This document shows, piece by piece, positions 19,047-29,008 of a DNA stretch of 64,000 nucleotides. Position 1 is the first letter of the stretch; each line of letters starts with the position of its first letter. The notes under the pieces were generated by a model. The model searched no databases, was not told the DNA's origin, and was given only the letters and a program-made list of their open reading frames with translations. This DNA comes from Roseibium denhamense (GTDB lineage: Bacteria; Pseudomonadota; Alphaproteobacteria; Rhizobiales; Stappiaceae): assembly GCF_009711415.1 (NCBI RefSeq), contig NZ_SMLZ01000116.1:189000-252999 (forward strand), written 5' to 3'. Position numbers and translations under genes: made by a program.

Positions 19047-19469
19047 TCAGCTTTTGCGGCTGGCACGCGCGCTTTTGGCAGCATGATAGGTGAAAGCCAT
19101 TGTCACCATGGCTCGAACTTGAGCCTCCGGCAACGGCTTTTCCGCCTGGAAATGCACACTGCGGTTGCCGCCGAATTCCAAGTCCGGGAACAGATCGCGC
19201 CAATCGCCGACAAGCGTTGTATTGCAGCTGACGAAGAGTGCGGCATGGTCCCGCTTCGGGCCCATGGCATCAAGCCGGATCGGCGTTCCGGTTTTGGGCC
19301 TGAGCGGTTGAATGCTTAACTGCGCCCACTTGACGGATTCCTGCAGACGGCCAATCGCAGGGTTTGCCTTAGCGACCTCGTGGATTAGGGCGCGCAACTG
19401 AGCCAAGACTTGCGTCGTCGCCTCCGGATAGGCGGTCCATAAATTGGAAGTTTCAGCTGATTGGATCAC
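19047..19469 (-). CDS. DUF1801 domain protein
   Basis: This is a 140-residue cytoplasmic protein starting at GTG 19469. It matches the small alpha+beta family DUF1801 (IRLEESVKWAQ-like segment, here GRLQESVKWAQ, and the hydrophobic HAALFVSC strand). The family has no established biochemical role. No catalytic motif is visible. It sits between convergent ubiH-like and AEC transporter genes. Confidence 0.75.
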   Translation of the reverse strand: MIQSAETSNLWTAYPEATTQVLAQLRALIHEVAKANPAIGRLQESVKWAQLSIQPLRPKTGTPIRLDAMGPKRDHAALFVSCNTTLVGDWRDLFPDLEFGGNRSVHFQAEKPLPEAQVRAMVTMAFTYHAAKSARASRKS

Positions 19470-19488
19470 AGCTCACGGGCCTCTCGCA

Positions 19489-20442
19489 CTATTGCAACGG
19501 CAGATATCCCTCGCTCAAACCGAGGATGAAAAGCGTCACGGTGAGCATGGAGACCAATGTTCCGAAGAGCACAAAACTCGAGGCCCGTTGGACGTATGTT
19601 CCATATTGCTGGGCAATAACGAAGACATTTGTTGCAGGTGGCAGACAGGCCATGAGCACCGCTGTGGCAACCCAGTCAGGGTCGAAACCGCCGATCCAAA
19701 GCAACAGCATCAAAATCAGTAGAGGATGAACGACGAGCTTCACTGCCAGAACGATCGGCAGCTCCACCGTAATCCGCCCGCTTGGGCGCAGTGCGATGCT
19801 GACCCCCATCGCAAACAGGGCGCATGGCGCAGCGGCGTTGGACAGGTACAGGAGCATGGTGTTGATCGCGGTTGGAGGCTGGAACTCGATGGCTGCGGCG
19901 CCAACACCGGCCATGGTGGCAAGAATAAACGGATGCGTAAAAATCCGCACCAGGATCGTCTTGACCGTTTCAAGCGGTGATTGCGTTTCCGTCCCCGCCA
20001 AAGCCATGAGAAGCGGGGCCAGCACAAACATCAGCATATTGTCGAAGGTCAGGATCAGGGCGGTTGGCACGGTTGCTTCCTGACCAAGAACGGCGAGCGT
20101 CAGGCCGGGCCCCATGTAGCCGACGTTGGAGTAAGACCCGGCGATCCCGAGGATGGTCGATTCTGCAATGTTGCCCCGGGTGACCATCACACCGACGCAG
20201 AAGGAAATTGCAAAGACGATGTAAGTGGTGAAGGTCGTTGCCGAGATATAGGCAATGTTGGCAAGCTGGTCGAAGGGCGTTTGCGACAGCAACCGGAAGA
20301 ACAGGGCCGGCAGGGCCAGGTAGATCACAAAAAAATTCAGCCAGCTCAACCCGCTTTCGGGAAGGTCTTTGAACTTGCCCGCGGCAAAGCCCAAAAAAAT
20401 CAGCCCAAAAAACGGGAGCGCAAGTGAGATGACATTCTGCAT
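19489..20442 (-). CDS. AEC-family (auxin efflux carrier-like) transporter
   Basis: This is a 317-residue membrane protein with about ten hydrophobic segments in two halves, as in bacterial AEC/MdcF-type carriers. It starts with LALPFFGLIFLGFAAGKF and has the conserved NFFVIYLALPALFF segment in helix two. Bacterial members move carboxylates such as malate or malonate. The substrate here is unknown. It is divergent from the acyltransferase gene. Confidence 0.85.
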   Translation of the reverse strand: MQNVISLALPFFGLIFLGFAAGKFKDLPESGLSWLNFFVIYLALPALFFRLLSQTPFDQLANIAYISATTFTTYIVFAISFCVGVMVTRGNIAESTILGIAGSYSNVGYMGPGLTLAVLGQEATVPTALILTFDNMLMFVLAPLLMALAGTETQSPLETVKTILVRIFTHPFILATMAGVGAAAIEFQPPTAINTMLLYLSNAAAPCALFAMGVSIALRPSGRITVELPIVLAVKLVVHPLLILMLLLWIGGFDPDWVATAVLMACLPPATNVFVIAQQYGTYVQRASSFVLFGTLVSMLTVTLFILGLSEGYLPLQ

Positions 20443-20624
20443 GGATCGTCCGCGATAGCATCTTGAGGCCGCCGGTCAGCACTGGTTGCTTGCATCGCAA
20501 ATCGAGTTTGGCTAAGCACGCGGTGCATTCCACTGTAGCAGCGGCCTGCATACCAATCAGGTCTTGCGCAAATCTGCAAGTGCAGCAAGTCAAGCAACCG
20601 GCCGGATCGTCCACTCTTGGACAA

Positions 20625-21593
20625 ATGAAAGACGTTGAAAGTATGCCAGCTGCCCCAGGGCAATTATCAAGATGGGTGAAATTTCAGAACGGGCTGGAGT
20701 ACCACCTTCTGAAAACAGCGATCTTTCTGTTCCGGCTTATCCCTGTGGATACCGCCTCGGCGATCATGGGGTGGTTCTGGCGGCATCTTGCGCCCTTCAA
20801 TGCCCGGCATAAGCGCGCGCTTGAGAACCTCGAACTGGCAATGCCCGATCTTTCCGCCGCAGAGCGCGAAAGGATCACGCGGAACATGTGGGAAAATCTT
20901 GGACGCGTGGCGGCCGAGACGTTCCATATCGACCGGCTTTTAAAACAATCGAACCGTTATACCGCGGTTGCGGATGACGTCACCAGTGACGTTCTGAAGG
21001 GAAACCAAGCCTGCATTTTCGTCTCCATGCACAGCGGCAATTGGGAGCTGTGTGTTCAGCCGGCGGTCGAAGCAGGTGTCACCATCACCGGTGTCTACCA
21101 GGCCTTGCGCAATCCGAAGGCGGATGAGGTCTTGAGAGAGATGCGGCAGGACCTTTACCGCGGCGGTTTGCTGTCCAAGGGACATAAGACCGCGCGGATG
21201 CTCCTGTCCACGCTCAAGACCGGCGGTGTTGTAGCGATCATGGGCGACCTTCGGGAAACGAGGGGAATTGCCGTTGAGTTTTTCGGACGCACCGCCTACG
21301 CAAATCCGGTTCCAGCCTCCATGGCAAGGGCGTGCAATGTTCCCATCGTTCTTGGCCGCGTGGTCCGGACCAAGGGTGTCCATTTCCGAATCGAAGGCAA
21401 AGCCATCCCCGTCCGGGTTACCGATGACCGTCAAGCCGATATTTTGGCAACAACGGCCAATATGCATGCCGTGTTCGAGGAATGGATCCGGGAGCATCCG
21501 GACCAATGGATGTGGATCCACAAGAAGTGGGCCGCTCCCAAAAGCCGCGCCAAGGCGAAGCAGACCAGAAAAGGCGGCCTCGCCCGGACCTGA
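20625..21593 (+). CDS. lipid A biosynthesis lauroyl-type acyltransferase (LpxL/HtrB family)
   Basis: This is an inner-membrane enzyme that adds a secondary acyl chain to a lipid A precursor. It has about 322 residues from ATG 20625; ATG 20643 is an alternative, and the longer open frame upstream has no family similarity. The catalytic H-x4-E motif is HSGNWE near residue 136. Later conserved segments are MGDLRETRG, the FFGRTA loop and WMWIHKKW near the C-terminus. A hydrophobic N-terminal helix ([13 protein letters not shown]) anchors it. It precedes the malyl-CoA lyase-like gene by 95 bases. Confidence 0.88.
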   Translation: MKDVESMPAAPGQLSRWVKFQNGLEYHLLKTAIFLFRLIPVDTASAIMGWFWRHLAPFNARHKRALENLELAMPDLSAAERERITRNMWENLGRVAAETFHIDRLLKQSNRYTAVADDVTSDVLKGNQACIFVSMHSGNWELCVQPAVEAGVTITGVYQALRNPKADEVLREMRQDLYRGGLLSKGHKTARMLLSTLKTGGVVAIMGDLRETRGIAVEFFGRTAYANPVPASMARACNVPIVLGRVVRTKGVHFRIEGKAIPVRVTDDRQADILATTANMHAVFEEWIREHPDQWMWIHKKWAAPKSRAKAKQTRKGGLART

Positions 21594-21688
21594 GCCCCGG
21601 CGGGCACCAGCCTTTGACTTTCGGCGGATGGTTGCAGCGCAGCATCACAGCTATAGCTACTCATCGAACAGTTGGAGGAACCGCCGAA

Positions 21689-22729
21689 ATGAAGTCACCG
21701 AAATCATTCTATGCCCCTTTGGCCATCGGAGCCCCGCAACCCTATCGGGATCGGCCTGTCGCTCTGGAGCGGATGATTCATTTCGTGCCTCCGCATATCG
21801 AAAAGATGCGGGCCAAGGTGCCTGACCTGATTGATAAGGTTGACGTGGTGCTCGGCAACCTGGAAGACGCGATCCCTGCGGACGCCAAGATCGATGCCCG
21901 CAAAGGCTTTATCCAGCTGGCGGCCGACAATGATTTCAAGGACACCGGTCTTTGGACACGGGTCAACTGCTTGAACAGTCCTTGGTTTCTCGATGATATC
22001 CTGCAGATAGTTCCAGCCGTCGGAGACAAGCTGGATGTCATAATGCTGCCAAAGGTCGAGGGCGCCTGGGATATCCATTACCTTGATCAGTTGCTCGCGC
22101 AGCTTGAGGCGCAGGCAGGCTTGACCAAGCCGATCATGATCCATGCGATTTTGGAAACGGCCGAGGGCGTCAAGAATGTTGAAGAAATCGCAGCCGCAAG
22201 TCCGCGGATGCATGGAATGAGCCTTGGACCGGCAGATCTTGCAGCCTCGCGCGGGATGAAAACCACCCGGGTTGGCGGCGGCCATCCGGATTATGCGGTC
22301 CTGTCGGATGAAGATGGCGCCGCCGGACGCACCGCCTACCAGCAGGATCTGTGGCATTACACCGTCGGCAAGATGGTGGATGCCTGCTTGTCTTACGGTT
22401 TGAAACCCTTTTATGGACCTTTCGGTGACTTTTCTGATTCAGATGCCTGCCAAAGCCAGTTCCGGAACGCCTTTTTGATGGGATGTCTTGGGGCCTGGTC
22501 ACTTCATCCATCGCAAATTGACATCGCCAAGACCGTTTTCTCACCTGATCCGGGTGAAGTGGCTTTCGCCAAAAAAATCCTGGATGCGATGCCCGATGGA
22601 ACGGGTGCTGTGATGATTGACGGCAAGATGCAAGATGACGCGACTTGGAAGCAGGCGAAGGTCATTGTCGATCTTGCACGCCTTGTTGCCTCAAAGGACA
22701 AGGCCATGGGTGATATCTACGGTCTTTAG
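21689..22729 (+). CDS. HpcH/HpaI-type CoA ester lyase, L-malyl-CoA/beta-methylmalyl-CoA lyase-like
   Basis: This is a 346-residue member of the citrate-lyase beta/malyl-CoA lyase fold that cleaves or forms malyl-CoA-type esters using Mg2+. The start at ATG 21689 has a perfect GGAGG ten bases upstream; the frame is open further back without similarity. The acidic metal-binding segment LEDAIP lies near residue 58, with [15 protein letters not shown] and [14 protein letters not shown] following. The C-terminal GPFGDFSD and WSLHPSQI are strongly like the Mcl1 enzymes of the ethylmalonyl-CoA pathway. It is slightly longer than those, so it may be a paralogue; no other pathway gene lies nearby. Confidence 0.82.
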   Translation: MKSPKSFYAPLAIGAPQPYRDRPVALERMIHFVPPHIEKMRAKVPDLIDKVDVVLGNLEDAIPADAKIDARKGFIQLAADNDFKDTGLWTRVNCLNSPWFLDDILQIVPAVGDKLDVIMLPKVEGAWDIHYLDQLLAQLEAQAGLTKPIMIHAILETAEGVKNVEEIAAASPRMHGMSLGPADLAASRGMKTTRVGGGHPDYAVLSDEDGAAGRTAYQQDLWHYTVGKMVDACLSYGLKPFYGPFGDFSDSDACQSQFRNAFLMGCLGAWSLHPSQIDIAKTVFSPDPGEVAFAKKILDAMPDGTGAVMIDGKMQDDATWKQAKVIVDLARLVASKDKAMGDIYGL

Positions 22730-22748
22730 AAATTCGCAAGATCAGGCC

Positions 22749-22754
22749 TATAAT
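22749..22754 (+). promoter_or_regulatory. possible -10 box before hspQ
   Basis: A perfect TATAAT hexamer lies 77 bases before the hspQ start in a 100-base intergenic gap. The -35 region at the right distance is weak (TTAGAA). I see no clear heat-shock sigma-32 type promoter here. Confidence 0.3.
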
Positions 22755-22831
22755 CTTTACGGTTGCAAAGGTTGCATGCGGTGGGGCAACGCGGTATCCC
22801 GGCAATGTATGCACTATGCGGATGAGTAAAT

Positions 22832-23155
22832 ATGCGTACTGCGAAATTTAAAATCGGCCAGGTTGTGCGCCATCGGATCTACCCTTTTCGCGGGGTGATT
22901 TTCGATGTCGACCCGACCTTCAGCAATACGGAAGAATGGTGGGATTCGATCCCCGAAGACGTGCGTCCCGTGCGTGATCAACCGTTTTACCACCTCCTCG
23001 CGGAAAACGAGGAGACCGAGTACGTTGCCTATGTGAGCGAACAGAACCTTGTGCCTGACATGACCGGCGAACCGGTGCGCCATCCCCAGGTCGAGGAAAT
23101 CTTCGAAGAGCAATCTGACGGCTCATATCTGCCTAGAAGCGTTGAAATGCACTAG
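22832..23155 (+). CDS. hspQ: heat shock protein HspQ
   Basis: HspQ is a small hemimethylated-DNA-binding/YccV-like protein that acts as a specificity factor for Lon protease in enterobacteria. The 107-residue length and the family segments match: KFKIGQVVRHR at the start, GVIFDVDP, then PFYHLLAEN and YVAYVSEQNL. The alphaproteobacterial form has this same short beta-rich fold without a signal peptide. A strong bidirectional terminator follows. Confidence 0.92.
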   Translation: MRTAKFKIGQVVRHRIYPFRGVIFDVDPTFSNTEEWWDSIPEDVRPVRDQPFYHLLAENEETEYVAYVSEQNLVPDMTGEPVRHPQVEEIFEEQSDGSYLPRSVEMH

Positions 23156-23223
23156 ATCAGCTTTGGGTGTCGCCGATAAAACGCTAGACGCTTCAACACC
23201 CACCGCAGTCAGACAGAAACTTA

Positions 23224-23260
23224 AAAAGCCGTCCGGAATTCATCCCGGACGGCTTTTCTG
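23224..23260. terminator. bidirectional rho-independent terminator
   Basis: A 13-base perfect inverted repeat (23224-23236 and 23245-23257) with an eight-base loop carries A-rich and T-rich ends. It therefore works as a terminator on both strands, between convergent hspQ and the IalB gene. Confidence 0.9.
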
Positions 23261-23285
23261 TGTTCAGCATTGTTGCTTGAGCAAC

Positions 23286-23897
23286 TTACTGTGAGTTTTG
23301 GGCGTCGATCAGCTTCTGGCGCGCTTCGTCCGCGCGCTTCTGCAATTCGCTTTGAAGCTGTTCCTGGCGCTTTTGCAGCTCGGCGATATCCATCGGCGCG
23401 CCGTCATAAACGGCTGTAAACCCGATCAAGGTCACGTCGAAGACAATCTCTTTCGCCTGCTGATTGAACGGCGCGACCCGCATCTGACCGCCCTGCTTCA
23501 TCGCATTGATGAAAGTGTCGTCAATCGCAAGCTCTGCATAGCATGCATTCGGCGCGCAGATGCTGTATTTCGCCTGCACGACCTTGCCGTCGTCAATCTG
23601 TATACGCAGACCCGGTTGAATCAGAACACCTGTTGGAACAGCAACGAGCAGCTTCTTACGGGCTTCGCCTTCCGTTTCCTGGATCGCGACATTGCTCAAA
23701 AACTGGCCGGTATTTGTCCGCAGTTCGATGGAAATGAAGCAGATTTCCTTCTGCGTATTCGGGTTGGTGTTACACGCCTTTGTCCACGGGCTTTTTTCAC
23801 CCTCTTGAGCAAAAGCGGGAGCACCGGCAAAAGAAGACAAAGCAACGAATGCACCGGCCGCGCATCCCAGCAATCCTCTTTTCAAAACACTCTTCAT
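23286..23897 (-). CDS. invasion-associated locus B (IalB) family periplasmic protein
   Basis: This is a 203-residue secreted protein of the IalB family, first known from Bartonella, common in alphaproteobacteria, and without a firm biochemical role. ATG 23897 has GAGGACG upstream and starts a clear signal peptide that ends in PAFA. The mature part has paired cysteines (KACNTNPNT, EICFIS, SICAPNACYAEL) likely to form disulfides. The C-terminus is a charged Gln/Glu/Lys-rich helix (about the last 35 residues) predicted to be a coiled coil; many IalB proteins lack it. Confidence 0.87.
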   Translation of the reverse strand: MKSVLKRGLLGCAAGAFVALSSFAGAPAFAQEGEKSPWTKACNTNPNTQKEICFISIELRTNTGQFLSNVAIQETEGEARKKLLVAVPTGVLIQPGLRIQIDDGKVVQAKYSICAPNACYAELAIDDTFINAMKQGGQMRVAPFNQQAKEIVFDVTLIGFTAVYDGAPMDIAELQKRQEQLQSELQKRADEARQKLIDAQNSQ

Positions 23898-24160
23898 AGA
23901 AACGTCCTCAATCATTCTTGAGCGAAACTCGCGCAGTTCTGCGGCATTCAGAGCCGGTCTGCAAGGGGCGCTCAAACAATCCACCTACGAATTTGAAGGT
24001 TACACATCCAATTTGGGCAATAGGGTGACACTTATGCAACGGATGGCCTCAGCTTGAAACAAATCTGAATATCTCGGTCATACTGCCTTGCGCCTCGCGC
24101 ACCTTTGTTAACCCTGTGATAGTCTTGGCGGCGAGAATCAATGGGTTTTTGGCGGTGATC

Positions 24161-26050
24161 ATGCGGAGCCTTGTTGCTCAAAGCTTAGTCTTAAAGAGCA
24201 TCCATTTCACAAAAAGACTGTTCCGGTGCGGCAGCGCAGCGGCGTTTTTGTGCGCTTCGGTCATGGCCCACCCCGCTTCCAGCGCCGCTGAGGAACAGGA
24301 TGTGCCGTGGGTACACGGCATCGCAATGCATGGCGAACCCGCGCTTGAGCCCGGTCAACCGTTTCCATACGCCAATCCGCAAGCCCCTAAAGGCGGTACG
24401 TTGACACTTGGCGTACAAGGCACGTTCGACAGCTTGAACCAGTTTATCGTCCAGGGCGGCTGGACATCAGCCCGGGGGATGCGGGAACGTCAGTTTGGCA
24501 ACAATATCTATGAGAGCCTTATGGTCCGGTCTTATGCCGAACCATTTTCGCTTTATGGCCTGATCGCCCAGACAGTGCGGATGCCGGAGAGCCGCGAATG
24601 GATCGAGTTTGAACTCAATCCCGACGCACGTTTTTCAGACGGCTCGCAGGTGACGGTCGATGACATCATTTTCTCCCTGGAAACCATCGCGGCGAAAGGC
24701 CGTCCGCCGTTCCGCAATTGGTATGCCGCTATCGTGCAAAAGGAGATTACCGGGCCAAACCGCTTGAAACTGACCTTCGAAAACGGCGAGAACCGGGAGC
24801 TGCCGCTTCTGATCGCACTGGCGCCTGTTTTTTCCAAACAGGCTACAGACGCCGACACATTTGACAAGTCGACCCTGATGCCGCCGGTTGCCTCTGGGCC
24901 TTATGTGTTCAAATCGATCGATCCGGGCCGCCGCGTAGTCTACGAACGAAATCCGGACTATTGGGCCGCAGATTTGCCGGTCAAGGCCGGCTTTGACAAT
25001 TTTGATGAGATCCGGATCGACTATTTCCGCGATGAAACCAGCCTTCAGGAAGCCTTCAAAAAAGGACTAGTCGATGCGCTGCAGTTCCGCGATCCCGTCC
25101 GATGGTCGAATGGTTTCGACTTCCCAGCGGCCGAAGCCGGTGATGTGGTAAAACTCGCCATTCCTTATGGTATTCCTGCGAACATGCAGGGTTTGGCTTT
25201 CAACACCCGTCGGCCCCAATTCGCGGATCCTTCAGTGCGCAAAGCCCTGCGGATGCTATTTGATTTCAAATGGGTGAACCAAAACCTCTACTATGGGCTC
25301 TACACACGCACGGCCGGTTACTGGGACAATTCAGATCTTTCGTCCATTGGCAGGCCTGCAAGCGAACGCGAACGCGAGCTGCTTGCCCCCTTCCCCGGCG
25401 CTGTTGACCCAGACGTCCTGGAGGGCACCTGGCGTCCGTCCGATGCCGATGGCAGCGGCCGCGACAGAAAGGTGCTGCGGGCTGCACTCGATCAGTTCCG
25501 GAGCGCCGGATATGCGCTTCAGGACAGGAGCCTAGTGCATTCTGAAACCGGCGACGCCCTTGCCTTTGAAATCCTCGCCAAGAACGAAGACGAGGAGAAG
25601 CTTGCCCTCGCCTACATCCGTACCCTTGAGCTCCTCGGCATCCAGGCCACCGTGCGCAGTGTCGATCCAGCGCAATTCGAAGAACGGCGGACAAAGCGCG
25701 AGTTCGACATGGTATTCAATACATGGACGGCGTCCTTGTCGCCGGGCGCGGAACAGTATGGACGCTGGTCGTCGCAAGCCGCCGAGACCCAGGGATCTTT
25801 CAATTTTGTCGGGGCAAATGAACCGGCAATCGATGCCCTGGTCGATGCGATGGTTGGGGCCCGCACCAAAAGCGATTTCGTTGACGCTGTCAGAGCCTTT
25901 GACCGTGTCCTGATTTCAGGCGCTTACGCCGTTCCGCTTTTTCACGTCTCGGACGATTGGGTCGCGCACTGGACGCGGATCAGCCCGCCTGAAAACCACT
26001 CCCTTTACGGACATCAATTCGACACCTGGTGGGCATCCCCAAACAATTGA
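24161..26050 (+). CDS. family 5 extracellular solute-binding protein, YejA-like
   Basis: This is a large periplasmic binding protein for peptides or peptide-like compounds. The mature N-terminus has HGIAMHGEPAL and PYANPQAPKGG, which mark the YejA/microcin-C branch of family 5. From ATG 24161 it has about 629 residues; a GTG at 24116 is an alternative. The signal peptide is rather long with an Arg/Lys-rich front. No yejB, yejE or yejF permease or ATPase genes follow. Instead an AMP-binding homologue begins 24 bases later, so this is an orphan binding protein or one that uses a transporter encoded elsewhere. Confidence 0.85.
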   Translation: MRSLVAQSLVLKSIHFTKRLFRCGSAAAFLCASVMAHPASSAAEEQDVPWVHGIAMHGEPALEPGQPFPYANPQAPKGGTLTLGVQGTFDSLNQFIVQGGWTSARGMRERQFGNNIYESLMVRSYAEPFSLYGLIAQTVRMPESREWIEFELNPDARFSDGSQVTVDDIIFSLETIAAKGRPPFRNWYAAIVQKEITGPNRLKLTFENGENRELPLLIALAPVFSKQATDADTFDKSTLMPPVASGPYVFKSIDPGRRVVYERNPDYWAADLPVKAGFDNFDEIRIDYFRDETSLQEAFKKGLVDALQFRDPVRWSNGFDFPAAEAGDVVKLAIPYGIPANMQGLAFNTRRPQFADPSVRKALRMLFDFKWVNQNLYYGLYTRTAGYWDNSDLSSIGRPASERERELLAPFPGAVDPDVLEGTWRPSDADGSGRDRKVLRAALDQFRSAGYALQDRSLVHSETGDALAFEILAKNEDEEKLALAYIRTLELLGIQATVRSVDPAQFEERRTKREFDMVFNTWTASLSPGAEQYGRWSSQAAETQGSFNFVGANEPAIDALVDAMVGARTKSDFVDAVRAFDRVLISGAYAVPLFHVSDDWVAHWTRISPPENHSLYGHQFDTWWASPNN

Positions 26051-26074
26051 TCGGACCTTTGGAAACGAAAGCAC

Positions 26075-27706
26075 ATGAAAGTCACGCCTGAGAGCCTAAG
26101 AAACGAGTATCATGAAAGCGGAGCCTGGTCCGATGTGCCGCTGGATGAACTCTTCCGCATAACGGCCGCCGAACATCCCGACCGGCTTGCCATCGTAGAC
26201 GCACCGGATCGCGCGTCCTGGACGGGCGGCACGCCCCGAAAGCTGACCTATGCCGAGGCGGACCGGGAAATCGACCGGCTGGCCGCTTTTTTCGGTGTGG
26301 TCGGGCTGACCTCCGACCATGTCGTCGGCGTCCAGGCCCCAAATACCGTGGATACGGTGGTTGCGATATTGGCAGCTTTGAGAGCAAATCTCATTGTTTC
26401 GCCCCTCCCCCTTCACTGGCGCCAGAAGAACGTGCTGGAAGCTCTGAACTCCATCGGGGCCAAAGGTTTTATTGCAGCCGACCGGGTTGAGACCCGGGAT
26501 GTTGGAGCAGCGGCGCGGGATGTCGCCGCGGACCTCTTCTCCCTGCGTTTTGTGTTCGGCCTCGGCAAGGATATTCCGGACGGCCTGATTGAACTCGGCC
26601 CAATGCTGGCGGAAATGGGCGACGACCTGTCTTTCACACCGGGCGCGCGTCCCGAACCTGCTGATCACACAGCAACGATCTGCTGGAGCCGGAGCGGTGA
26701 GGAAAATGTTCCGGTCACCAGATGCCACAATCATTGGACGGCGGCCGGACAACTTGTCGTTCACGAGGCGCACATCAAACCGGCGAGCACCATGTTGGTG
26801 CCCTATACTTTGAGCGGCCTGACAGGACTTGGCGCCGGGCTCGGACCCTGGCTTTTGACCGGAGGCACATTGCATCTGCACCATCCGACAAGCCTCGAAA
26901 ATCTTGCGGCCCACGCAAACGCGATATCGGCCGATCTGGTCATGACACCGGGGCCGCTCGCCCAAACGCTCGACCGGAAACTGAAAGCCGACAACACGAC
27001 AATCCTAGCCGCTTGGAACATCTCGGCGCCTCATCCGGCGACCTTTGCCCCGAAAAGGCGGCTTGTCGATTTGCATATTGCTGATGAGTTCGCCTTGACG
27101 GCCAAGGCCCGCGGGCCATCCGCCAAGATCAGGGCGACCGCGCTGGGAAAGCATAGCGGGCCAAACGGGTGTGAAAGCGGGCCAGCCCTTCTGGAAATCG
27201 ACGTCACCGAGGAAATCGATAACCAACCCCCACGCCTGCTTGTGCGCGGTGCCATGGTGCCGGACGTCGGCTGGCATACGATGAATGGCGAACACCGGCG
27301 GGTCCGGCATGAAGGCAATGGTTATCTGAACACTGCCATTAAGGTCGTCCGGTCCGACGGCGGAATATCCGGCTTTGGTATTCCGGGGCAATACGCTCTC
27401 GGAACCGGCAATCTTGAAACAATAGACGTGATCTACGCCAGTTTTCCGGGGGTCAAAGAAGCTGCGGCCTTCATTGTTGAAGACCCTGTGGTCGGTGCGC
27501 GAATGTATGCTGCACTGGTGCCAAGTCCTGGAAACGTGCCTGATGCCGGAGCATTCTTCTCTTATCTTGACGCGGAAGGCGTAGATCTTGCCAAGATCCC
27601 TCATCGGGTGTTGATTTTACAGTCGCTGCCGCGTAACGCGGATGGTACGATTTGCCGGGAGCGCTTAACAATGCGGACGCAGCGGTTGCCTGCAGCCGTG
27701 GCCTAG
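26075..27706 (+). CDS. AMP-binding (acyl-CoA synthetase-like) protein with degraded active site
   Basis: This 543-residue protein has the overall layout of an ANL-superfamily adenylating enzyme: an N-terminal LTYAEADREIDRLAAFF segment, a large domain, and a small C-terminal domain with LPRNADG. The key motifs are damaged. The phosphate loop near residue 202 reads WSRSGEENVPV rather than a TSGTTGxPK-type loop. The C-terminal catalytic lysine of the GKxxR motif is missing (GTICR near residue 521). I infer a catalytically weak or dead protein, perhaps a binding or regulatory one. It is sandwiched between a binding protein gene and a degenerate receiver gene, all closely spaced. Confidence 0.75.
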   Translation: MKVTPESLRNEYHESGAWSDVPLDELFRITAAEHPDRLAIVDAPDRASWTGGTPRKLTYAEADREIDRLAAFFGVVGLTSDHVVGVQAPNTVDTVVAILAALRANLIVSPLPLHWRQKNVLEALNSIGAKGFIAADRVETRDVGAAARDVAADLFSLRFVFGLGKDIPDGLIELGPMLAEMGDDLSFTPGARPEPADHTATICWSRSGEENVPVTRCHNHWTAAGQLVVHEAHIKPASTMLVPYTLSGLTGLGAGLGPWLLTGGTLHLHHPTSLENLAAHANAISADLVMTPGPLAQTLDRKLKADNTTILAAWNISAPHPATFAPKRRLVDLHIADEFALTAKARGPSAKIRATALGKHSGPNGCESGPALLEIDVTEEIDNQPPRLLVRGAMVPDVGWHTMNGEHRRVRHEGNGYLNTAIKVVRSDGGISGFGIPGQYALGTGNLETIDVIYASFPGVKEAAAFIVEDPVVGARMYAALVPSPGNVPDAGAFFSYLDAEGVDLAKIPHRVLILQSLPRNADGTICRERLTMRTQRLPAAVA

Positions 27707-27719
27707 GTGGGGACTGGGG

Positions 27720-28901
27720 ATGGACGTGGAAACCTCGCTATCATGGCGTGGACCATATTGGTATGCCGGGCGGCGGCCGATACGAAACAACTTTGCCGAT
27801 CTACCCGAAGATCTAGATGTGTCGCTGACCCAGTTCTTTGCGCGCGGCGGACAGATGCCGTCTGCGGTCCCTGCGGCGGTCGTCGTTGATATCGCTGCTG
27901 TTCCTGACCCCGAACGAAAGCCATTTTTCGATTGGCTGTCCCCGCAAATACAAGCCCTGTCCTGCGAAGTGCCTGTCTACATCCTGACCGATGGTCAGGA
28001 CCATGTCCCCCAGGTTTCAAATGTCACGGCGATCCTGGAACGGCAGGTTCCGGATGACGTGCTCCTGATGCTGATCTGCATTCATCAAAGAGCTCTTATC
28101 CGGTCCGACGAAGCAAGGATCCGCCGCCAGGTCTTTGGCAGCAATCCGGCCGCTGAACCGGCTCCCCATCATTCGGGGACAAGCAGTCTTCTCGTCATCG
28201 GCCTGAGCGGCCGCTTTCTGGAGTGGCAGGCTGCCAGCGATCACAAGGTGGAGGTCATCGGCGCCTTCGACGGGAACATGGCGACCGAATTCATGTCCCA
28301 GCGGGCCTTTGACGCCGTTGTGATCGATACGAATTTCGAAGAATCCATCGACTATATGCAACAAATCCGCAGGGACGCGCGTTTTGCCGGGATCCCGGTT
28401 CTTGCGGTTTGTGAGGGCGAATATGACGCTCAGGTTCTCTTCAGAAACGGGGCTTCCGACGTGCTCCTGGGGTCGAACCTGAAAGAGACTCTTTCCAAGA
28501 GGCTTGAAGCTGCGATCCGCTTTGGAAAGCGCAGAAGGCTGGCCGACCGGGTCCTTGCGCAAAGTCACAATTGGTTGCGGCAGCAGTTCAAAGAAGGTGG
28601 TCTGTCGGTTCAAAAATACACGTCATACCTTGAGACCTGCAGCGATATGCTCGCCTCCCGCGGCCTGGACCTATGGGAGATGCGGCTGATCCCAGAGAAT
28701 TTCGGTGTTACCCCTCCAGTGGGCGATGCCTTGCACGAACTTCAAAGCACCCTTCTTTCCATCGCGGATGCCACAAGCCGGGATGAAGATCTTGTGTGTC
28801 TCGTCCATGAACTCGGCCCGGTGGCGGTTCTGAAGAACGAAGCAGGACCGGAGAATTTGCGCCGGCGGATTCACTCAATCATTGCGCATACGGTTCTTTA
28901 G
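27720..28901 (+). CDS. protein with two receiver-like domains, output unknown
   Basis: This 393-residue cytoplasmic protein starts 14 bases after the AMP-binding gene. Residues 150-275 resemble a response-regulator receiver domain, with a candidate phospho-aspartate in VVIDTN near residue 201. The conserved threonine and lysine positions are not clear, so phosphorylation is doubtful. Residues 45-135 may be a second, more diverged receiver (VVVDIAAVP, VYILTDG). The C-terminal 110 residues are helical and I do not recognise them. PleD-type proteins have two receivers before a GGDEF domain, but no GGDEF motif is seen here. Confidence 0.6.
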   Translation: MDVETSLSWRGPYWYAGRRPIRNNFADLPEDLDVSLTQFFARGGQMPSAVPAAVVVDIAAVPDPERKPFFDWLSPQIQALSCEVPVYILTDGQDHVPQVSNVTAILERQVPDDVLLMLICIHQRALIRSDEARIRRQVFGSNPAAEPAPHHSGTSSLLVIGLSGRFLEWQAASDHKVEVIGAFDGNMATEFMSQRAFDAVVIDTNFEESIDYMQQIRRDARFAGIPVLAVCEGEYDAQVLFRNGASDVLLGSNLKETLSKRLEAAIRFGKRRRLADRVLAQSHNWLRQQFKEGGLSVQKYTSYLETCSDMLASRGLDLWEMRLIPENFGVTPPVGDALHELQSTLLSIADATSRDEDLVCLVHELGPVAVLKNEAGPENLRRRIHSIIAHTVL

Positions 28902-29008
28902 AACACGACGATGTTACCGGTCTTCGCGCGGGCCGCGCACCAGGGTTTTGGTTTTTGGTCCAATCCGGTTAGGCTACCGGCAAACGCGAACACTTTTCAG
29001 GTTGTCAT

